From contig OU015493.1 of NCBI GenBank assembly GCA_907164885.2, positions 220,554,781-220,618,780 on the forward strand: a stretch of DNA of 64,000 nucleotides, in the 5' to 3' direction. The translations under genes and the position numbers were made by a program. The DNA is from Dolomedes plantarius (taxonomy: Eukaryota; Arthropoda; Arachnida; Araneae; Dolomedidae). Below the pieces are notes generated by a model. That model had not been told where the DNA came from. It made no database searches and saw only the letters and a list, made by a program, of their open reading frames with translations. The stretch's first letter is position 1. Every line of letters starts with the position of its first letter. Shown here one piece after another: positions 58,001-64,000 of the stretch.

Positions 58001-58838
58001 AGTTTTGGCCCCTCGGACTCCTGGCGTACGCCACTCATGGAGGACTCTCGGCATCCGAGACGCCAGATTTTTCGCGCCTCGTCCACCTCCCTTCCCACAC
58101 TCGTAATGTCCGATTTTGCTCATATCAGTTCATGTAGGTGTGTCGTCCTGTAATCACGCTCACTGTGCTCTCTTGCAAAAAAAAATTGCAGCAACTTTTG
58201 TCGTTCTGTTCGGTGGTGGGAAAAAAAAGGTTGGAAAGGAGAGTACGGATTAATCTCGAATTCAGACACTCGAAACTCTTCATTAATGTGTGTCCAATAT
58301 CTGTAATAAAATACTTTTAAGATCCCTACACCATTTTCATAGCCAATTGAAAGGTTATTAGTTTTTTGATATTTCTTAAAGTATACGTATTCTTCTTTTT
58401 ATGTAAGATAAAAAATAATAATATACCCCAATTTTATAACTTAATACATGTACTACAGTAGATAAAGATGGAAAACTGTGTTTGAGGATAATTGGGAAAA
58501 TATTTATTCTGTCCTCAAAATAGTTCGTTTTATTTATTTATTTAGGTTCATAATGAAGTTTGTTGTTTAACGTGTAAATTTTAATTTATTGAAACCAAAG
58601 AAGGGGTAGTCTTTTCAAAATAATTTAATATTTGAAACCACTTAACCTATTTTGTTCAGAAATATATTAATTTCCTATTTACTGCATAATGACATTGCTT
58701 AACAGAATTAAACCGAAATATTTGAAAGATAATTATGTTAAAACAAGAATTATGGTCAAACGTTTATCTTTTCACATTGTGGGAGAAAATGTGTAGTTAA
58801 TATCTCAATGCAGTTCTTGTACCATTTGCAAGTTTCAT
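58001..58838. other. Intergenic
   Basis: GC-richer until about 58150, then AT-rich. No supported gene. Confidence 0.4.
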
Positions 58839-58840
58839 AA

Positions 58841-58841
<1 letters not shown>

Positions 58842-58871
<30 letters not shown>
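58842..58871. repeat. (TA)n microsatellite at a Helitron end
   Basis: TA run directly abutting the CTAG terminus. Confidence 0.95.
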
Positions 58872-58872
<1 letters not shown>

Positions 58873-59446
58873 TAGAATAATTGCCCGGCGATACCCGGGT
58901 AGATATATAGATATAAAAAATTTGATGCATTCCATCAAAAAAATACTGGGCTGCCACCCCGGTCTTCATGTTCATCTGGCTAGACAAATTGCGCTTAGCG
59001 CGTTTCTACTGAAATGATATACAAACAATAAGAAAGAAAGAAACTTTGAGCTTGCGGACCTTCATCTGATTATACGTCTGATTTTATTGAGAATTAATAA
59101 CACAGTGTTGCGTGATTCGCACGTTTGGATTGTATAAGTTTACTGCTTAATTATATTTGTTAGATACTGTTTAATTAGATTTAATTAGATTTGTTTGATC
59201 CACTGTTTAATTAGAAACAAGATTTATAATTTACATTTGCCTATATTATTTATTTTTCCCTTAAAAGCTCAGTTTGTTCCACAACACCCAAGAGACGCAC
59301 TTTTTTCCACTTCACCCAAGAGGTAAAGTGCAAGATGCATTATCCCCTGTATTTATTCAAAGTAAGGCGCGATTTCACATAATGCCTATTTTCCTTACTT
59401 TCGTGATTCGGTTTTTTATTGTCGACAGGCCATAAACCGTATCTGT

Positions 59447-59550
59447 TTTTAATTTTCCCAAGGCCAAAAACCGTTGAAAAAGCGAATTGTAATTCGATTT
59501 TTAATTTTCCTAAGGCCAGAAACCCTAGAAAAAGCAAATTGTAAATCGGT
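59447..59550. repeat. Two-unit 52-bp tandem repeat
   Basis: TTTTAATTTTCC(C/T)AAGGCC and then GAAAAAGC.AATTGTAA occurs at 59447 and 59499. A partial third AGGCCATAAACCGT lies upstream near 59428. Confidence 0.85.
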
Positions 59551-59599
59551 TCAAGCGATGAGAAAAACTGCAAATAACAAAGGAGAAAAAGCAGAGCCG

Positions 59600-59770
59600 G
59601 GAAAGTTGTGTTAAAACATACTAATTTGAACTGCATTCTTAAAAAACTCCCATCTCAGTTAGTCTAGTGGTTAAATTTTTTCTTTTACCATATTTTAATA
59701 TTTCTTTTGTCAATTTATTTCGTTGTTATGCACGTAACGCAAAATTAATTTAAAGTATCACAAAAAAAAA
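59600..59770 (+). repeat. Dispersed repeat, inverted partner at 63450-63600
   Basis: TTAGTCTAGTGGTTAAATTT, then TCAATTTATTTCGTTGTTAT and GCACGTAACGCAAAATTAAT are found in reverse complement at 63455-63560. The first block looks like a tRNA 5' half (A-box), so this could be a SINE head. Confidence 0.6.
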
Positions 59771-60159
59771 AGAAACCACGTGATCAGCATTTCATAAATT
59801 ACATTCTAAAAATTAATCTTTAAAAATTCCCCAAAAATCAGAAAAGGGAGGTAGGTAAAGATTCGAAAAAGATTTTGTTTTAAAGGAACTCTTATGATAT
59901 TTCTCGTGATATAAATTTTATAACCCTCGGATTATCATTTTAAATGCAAACTTAAAAAATTAGAAAAACAGCTTAAAAATTTAATTTTAAAAAATCGAAG
60001 AAGAATATTTCAAAAATATTTCTCAGTTCACCCCTCCACTATAAACTCCACTATAGAAGAATCACATGCAAAATTTCAGCTCTTTATGTCCAACGGTTTG
60101 GACTGTGCGTTATCTGTCAGTTAGTCAGTCAGTTAGGCAAGACCAAAGGATTATTACCA

Positions 60160-60450
60160 TGAAGCTCTCCCCCCGCGCACCCCACTTCTCAGGCGCGGGG
60201 GAAGAGGGATAGGTTCGGATTTCACTGAACGGTCCACGGGGGGTACCACGAATCCACAGGGGGTACCTCGCACCTCTTACGGGCACAAAAAATCATTAAA
60301 AAATTAATTTTAAAAAAACTAATTAAGACCCAAACTTCGTTTTTGCTGATTTAAGTTTCACGGGTCCTCAATATTAACTGTTGTGCCGAATTTGGTCCCT
60401 GTGAGTGAAACAGTCTATGATTCTATAGCGGACAAACAAACAGACAAGCT

Positions 60451-60505
<55 letters not shown>
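60160..60505. other. Repeat tail ending in (TA)n (60455-60505)
   Basis: CTATAGCGGACAAACAAACA followed by CTCTTA and a long TA run looks like the 3' tail of a dispersed element. A local GGGGGGTACC / GGGGGTACC duplication lies near 60240-60270. Confidence 0.45.
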
Positions 60506-60507
<2 letters not shown>

Positions 60508-60800
60508 TATTAATAAAAGAGAGTACTTGCGTGCGTGCGTGGGTGTGTGTGTGTGGACGGCCCCCAGGCGAATCTGTGAAACTTACAGCCGTGAAATTTG
60601 GCACACGGGTAGTGCAGACTATGGGAAAGTTCACCTCGAAGTCCAAATTTTAAATTTTATTTTAGAAAATTTTTTATTTTATGTTTTGTGGGATATTTTA
60701 TGTTTTTTTAACTTCAGATTACGATATCTCAGCAAAAAATGATCGTAGAATTTTGATCTTTTTACAATCTAAGACTACAAACATTTCTCCTTCAAACAAG
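60506..60800 (+). mobile_element. Possible 5' end of another Helitron-like repeat
   Basis: TCTTATTAATAAAAGAGAGT and then ACTTGCGTGCGTGCGTGGG with GTGAAATTTGGCACACGG resembles Helitron-type 5' regions. No matching 3' end was found in the window. Confidence 0.3.
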
Positions 60801-61790
60801 ACCTCATTTGCTTAAAAATAATTTAAAACAGACAAATATTTTCATCAAAATATTAAACCCACTTTTTCGAGAAATTTACGCACTTTTGAAGATCTACGGT
60901 CTATGCTCTTCGCGTTTTTATCTTACAAAGAGAATATTTGCATCATCTGGAAGATGGAAGCTTTTTCATTCATATAAACCTCATTTCAAGTCTCTATCTT
61001 TTAATTTCGATTTTTAATTGAATTTTAAAGAACGATGCTTCAACACAAATTTTATACGCGATTCTTCGAACGCGGTACTCTAGGCGTTGGAATCAATCAT
61101 TCATAAGAACTGCGCTTGCGCACAAGGAAATGTTTTATTTACTTTTGCTGGTGTTCACTTTTTCTGTATTCTGTCAATTTTTGTTTAATTTAGTTACTTT
61201 TTTACATATTCTTTCTTTTTATGCTTCTGTCTGAAACTCTGGAATATTTTTTGTTATCATTCTAATACTTCGAAACTTAACAATGTTTACCAGGGGTGTT
61301 TTAAAACAACTGTTAATTATGTTTGTGTTTAGCTTTGAGAAAAAATAATTTTGTAAAGGTTTTTTTGATCTTTTATGCTAAAATAGTACTTAAAAATAAA
61401 AAAAGAAACAAAAACTTACCTGTAAATAGCATACCTTTTTTATAAATTGATCAATTTGAAGTAATTTTTATTGAAATTTAGCTAAAACACCTATCATTCT
61501 GCACAAAATCCTAAAGCTAATATTTTAAACAAATTTTAGCTTTTGATTGTGGAAATTTTTGATGTTAAAACATGTTAGCAATGTAATACATATGCATTAT
61601 TTTGTACGTCAAATATAGTTGCACATTAATTTTATAGAAATTTATGGTATGACTTCATAAGTAGCATGATTTATTTTTTCTCGATGATATCTTTTTCTTA
61701 ATTGTCATATTTTGAGAACATATCTTTTTTAAATTAAAAAAAACACTAATAACAGTTTAGGTTAACAAGAATTATTGTCAAGAATTATAT
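60801..61790. other. Intergenic, AT-rich
   Basis: No supported gene or repeat boundary. Confidence 0.4.
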
Positions 61791-61794
61791 TTCA

Positions 61795-61842
61795 CATGAT
61801 TGGACAAGCCAAAGGTCAAGAAGTGTTGAAATTAATGGAGGT
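61795..61842 (+). other. Possible small exon, unrecognised
   Basis: FHMIGQAKGQEVLKLME is encoded up to a consensus donor GGAG|GTAAGG. Suggestive of an exon but short; no family recognised. It may belong with 62196-62551. Confidence 0.25.
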
Positions 61843-62195
61843 AAGGTTAATTTTTTTTTACATGCAGTAATTTTTTCATGTCCTGATAAATGATTCATAA
61901 ATTAGAATCGATAGCTGATTTATACCTCATTTATATTTTTAGAATTTAACTTCTTATTTCTGTTTTAACTTTCCTTTCTATTTTACCATCGTGTTTTATT
62001 TTGCTATTATTGAAGTGTGTAAAATATTTTTCATTGATTACTACGATTCAAAAAAAAAATTTGTATTATTGGCCTGAGCATATCTGCCCGCAGCCTGTAC
62101 TTTTTATTCATACTGTGTTATTTATACTGTTATTTTTTCTACGTTATTTATACTGTATTTAGTTTTTAAATTGATTTGGTATTGTTTACTTTTCA

Positions 62196-62551
62196 GCTTT
62201 TCCCGAATGATTTTCAGAATCTTTACCCCGGAAAGAGAAGCGAAACTGGAAGAAATCAGACAACAACAGCAAAGAATAGTTGGACAAAAACCACAGGATC
62301 GTCATGATTTGTTAGAAAGAGTGTTTAATCAAAAACAAAAATCACTTATGAGTCTCTTCACAAAGGCAAAGATTTTTGGAGAAGTTAGGTGTCATATGTA
62401 CACCATAATTGCAGTTTTGACTGATTTAAACTCTGTATTCTCACATTTTGATGCCCCTGTAGAAGTAGTGTGTTACATGGTTAACTGGAGTTACTCATTT
62501 TGTTCCATTTTAAAGGAATTAGGCTGTGGTTCATATTTGAATGACGTTTAG
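62196..62551 (+). other. Exon-like open stretch, unrecognised
   Basis: After an acceptor-like TACTTTTCAG the frame reads RIFTPEREAKLEEIRQQQQR, then PQDRHDLLERVFNQKQK and SLMSLFTKAKIFGEV, running to a stop at 62551. The first 60 residues are charged and helix-prone, as in a real protein. The later part (HMYTIIAVLTDLNSVF) looks less coding-like. It could be the edge of a host gene, or an exon captured by a mobile element given the Helitron units nearby. Confidence 0.35.
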
Positions 62552-62752
62552 AAACATACGGCATATGAGGCAGATATTACGGATCAAATAATAGCCAAAG
62601 ATGACACCACTTCAGTCAGTTGTCTTAAAAGAACTGTCTCTGCCCACATGTTGCAGAAGCCTCCTCTACACGATTTCTTCATTCGGAAATGGCGTTTAGA
62701 AACATACGGCATATGAGGCAGATATTACGGAACAAATAATAGCCAAAGATAG
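62544..62752. repeat. Direct repeat of about 58 bp, spaced 149 bp
   Basis: CGTTTAGAAACATACGGCAT continuing to AATAGCCAAAGAT occurs at 62544 and 62693. The segment between them stays open in one frame (about 50 codons). Confidence 0.9.
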
Positions 62753-62847
62753 CAAGTGCCTATAGACAATGCGTGGATTGTCCCGTATCGCCCTCTACTA
62801 ACCACAATTTTCAATGCCCATATAAACGTAGAGTACTGTAATTCAGT

Positions 62848-63404
62848 TTTATAGTGTTGCGTGTGAGTGGAACACTGGTGTGTGGTTTTCAAATGATTTT
62901 AGCTTTTACTGGAAATTAGCAGAACATTAGCATCCAAAACGGTAATCGTTTGGAAAGTTTTTATTTATATACACAACTCACTACCATAATACTCTTAAAA
63001 TTTATATTTTAACGAATTTCGGTTACTGCTGTTGTTTGTAAACACACGATCTTCATTGCCATGCTCATTTCAGAAATTTCTCATTGAGATGATGCTCATT
63101 CAATGCGTGTTTTCAAAATTGAAATATACCATGTTCTGTAAATGCCCCGAAAATATATCTATACTGGAGATGTACACAGATTAAAGAATTTAAGTAAACT
63201 TTTGTGAAATTTATACATTTGTGTGTGTTTAATTATTTAAATTAATAGATTTATATTTTTTATACGTTTTATTCTTGCATTCTTTTAGGGGTTTATAGTG
63301 TTGCGTGTGAGTGGAACACTGGTGTGTGGTTTTCAAATGATTTTAGCTTTTACTGGAAATTAGCAGAACATTAGCTTCCAAAACAGTAATCGTTTGGAAA
63401 GTTT
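62848..63404. repeat. Direct repeat of about 114 bp, spaced 444 bp
   Basis: TTATAGTGTTGCGTGTGAGT and the following bases through CGTTTGGAAAGTTTT occur at 62848-62961 and 63292-63404 with only two or three differences. The spacing and near identity suggest a recent local duplication or terminal repeats of a small element. Confidence 0.92.
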
Positions 63405-63449
63405 TGAATTTAATTTATTAAATTCTGATAACGAGATTTCTTTTCTTTT

Positions 63450-63600
63450 TGTGTTACTTTAAATTAATTTTGCGTCACGTGCATAACAACGAAATTAATT
63501 GACAAAGAAAATAATAAAGTACAGTAAAAGATAAAATTTAACCACTAGACTAATTGGGATGGAAATTTTTTAAAATTTAGTTCAAATTAGTATGTTTTAT
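63450..63600 (-). repeat. Inverted copy of the 59600-59770 repeat
   Basis: The reverse complement matches the 59.6-kb block, including the tRNA-half-like ACTAGACTAA motif. Confidence 0.6.
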
Positions 63601-63615
63601 GGATATTAAATCAAA

Positions 63616-64000
63616 TCTATACTTATATATAAAGAGAGAGCGATTTTTTACGTGGAGGGTAATCTCCAGAACCACTGCACCTATTTGAAAAATTCTTTCA
63701 CTCTTTGAAAGGTACATTATTCCAGATGGACATAGGCTATATATTATGTATATCTGATCAGTAGAAATAAAGTTAGGGGCTTAATCCTAACAATCTCCAT
63801 TGTTACCGCTACTGTCCTCTACCGCTTTTTGTGCCGAAGTCTTCAACGATCCTTAGCGTCATGCTATCGTGGTGGGCTTCTTCTATACTTATATATAAAG
63901 AGATAGCGATTTTTTACATGGAGGGTAATCTCCAGAACCACTGCACCTATTTGAAAAATTCTTTCACTCTTTGAAAGGTACATTATTCCAGATGGACATA
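63616..64000 (+). mobile_element. Two tandem Helitron 5' units (266-bp period), running off the window
   Basis: TCTATACTTATATATAAAGA starts at 63616 (after A) and again at 63882. The first unit continues through ATCTCCATTGTTACCGCTAC and CTTCAACGATCCTTAGCGTC to 63881. The second repeats the start of it to the window edge. The same 5' region occurs at 30328 and 32089. A head-to-tail array of Helitron 5' ends is unusual for a single insertion. Confidence 0.8.

Larger units (their letters stand above)
58872..60150 (-). mobile_element. Non-autonomous Helitron (reverse), 3' end defined
   Basis: On the minus strand the sequence ends CCCGGGTATCGCCGGG (hairpin, 58884-58898) then CAATTATT and CTAG (58872-58875), directly beside a (TA)n run. 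This is a good Helitron 3' terminus. The far side near 60090-60150 has ACTGACTGACTAACTGACAG and ACGCACAGTCCAAACCGTTG on the minus strand, typical of the 5' part of such elements, but the exact TC start is not resolved. There is no coding sequence. Confidence 0.6.

Overview
This window looks like A+T-rich intergenic DNA from an arthropod, most probably a chelicerate (spider-like). That is an inference from the mix of elements: Tc1-like and mariner DNA transposons, a THAP/P-type element, PIF/Harbinger, Helitron ends, tRNA-headed SINEs and long (TA)n tracts. I found no recognisable host gene, no rRNA or free-standing tRNA gene, and no CRISPR array. Almost every protein-like signal is transposon-derived, and only one transposase reads through intact.

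Layout. 1-9 kb: two SINE families (990 and 1617 forward, 6300 reverse), a 1.0-kb mariner with TIRs and TA target sites (2060-3061), and long TA microsatellites. 9.4-15 kb: copies of a GC-richer dispersed repeat, including a near-perfect 55-60 bp hairpin (10458-10585), and a decayed THAP9/P-type transposase (10881-12931) that has lost its catalytic core. 17-28 kb: a SINE copy, a Tc1-like element with TIRs over 200 bp (20195-21858), a second SINE copy, and an internally deleted Tc1 derivative (27430-28226). 28.6-35 kb: a large foldback element (28645-29395), a 212-bp tandem duplication, a nested Helitron/foldback cluster (30328-33680), and a second mariner (33814-34974).

36-46 kb: a LINE remnant, an apparently intact Tc1-like element (36961-38373, 341-codon transposase), a PIF/Harbinger element with both its transposase and its MADF-BESS partner (39255-42407), a 183-bp tandem duplication, and a Tc1-like element with a single frameshift (43932-45339). 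46-58 kb: a small MITE, a hAT remnant, a pogo-type MITE abutting a Helitron-like body, and a DD41D (rosa-type) mariner (51928-56888). The rosa element is split by a 3.66-kb TG...CA insertion with a clean 5-bp target duplication. 58-64 kb: Helitron ends, further repeats, an unrecognised exon-like open stretch (61795-62551), and two tandem Helitron 5' units that run off the window.

How the parts relate. In the Harbinger element the MADF-BESS DNA-binding partner is antisense, and its second exon lies inside the transposase intron. Three Tc1-like elements share the same 19-bp subterminal motif around an ATGCAAAT octamer, which suggests a conserved regulatory or transposase-binding site. The best candidates for something not routinely described are that motif, the nested insertion in the DD41D element, and the tandem Helitron 5' ends. 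I saw no clear new biological system.
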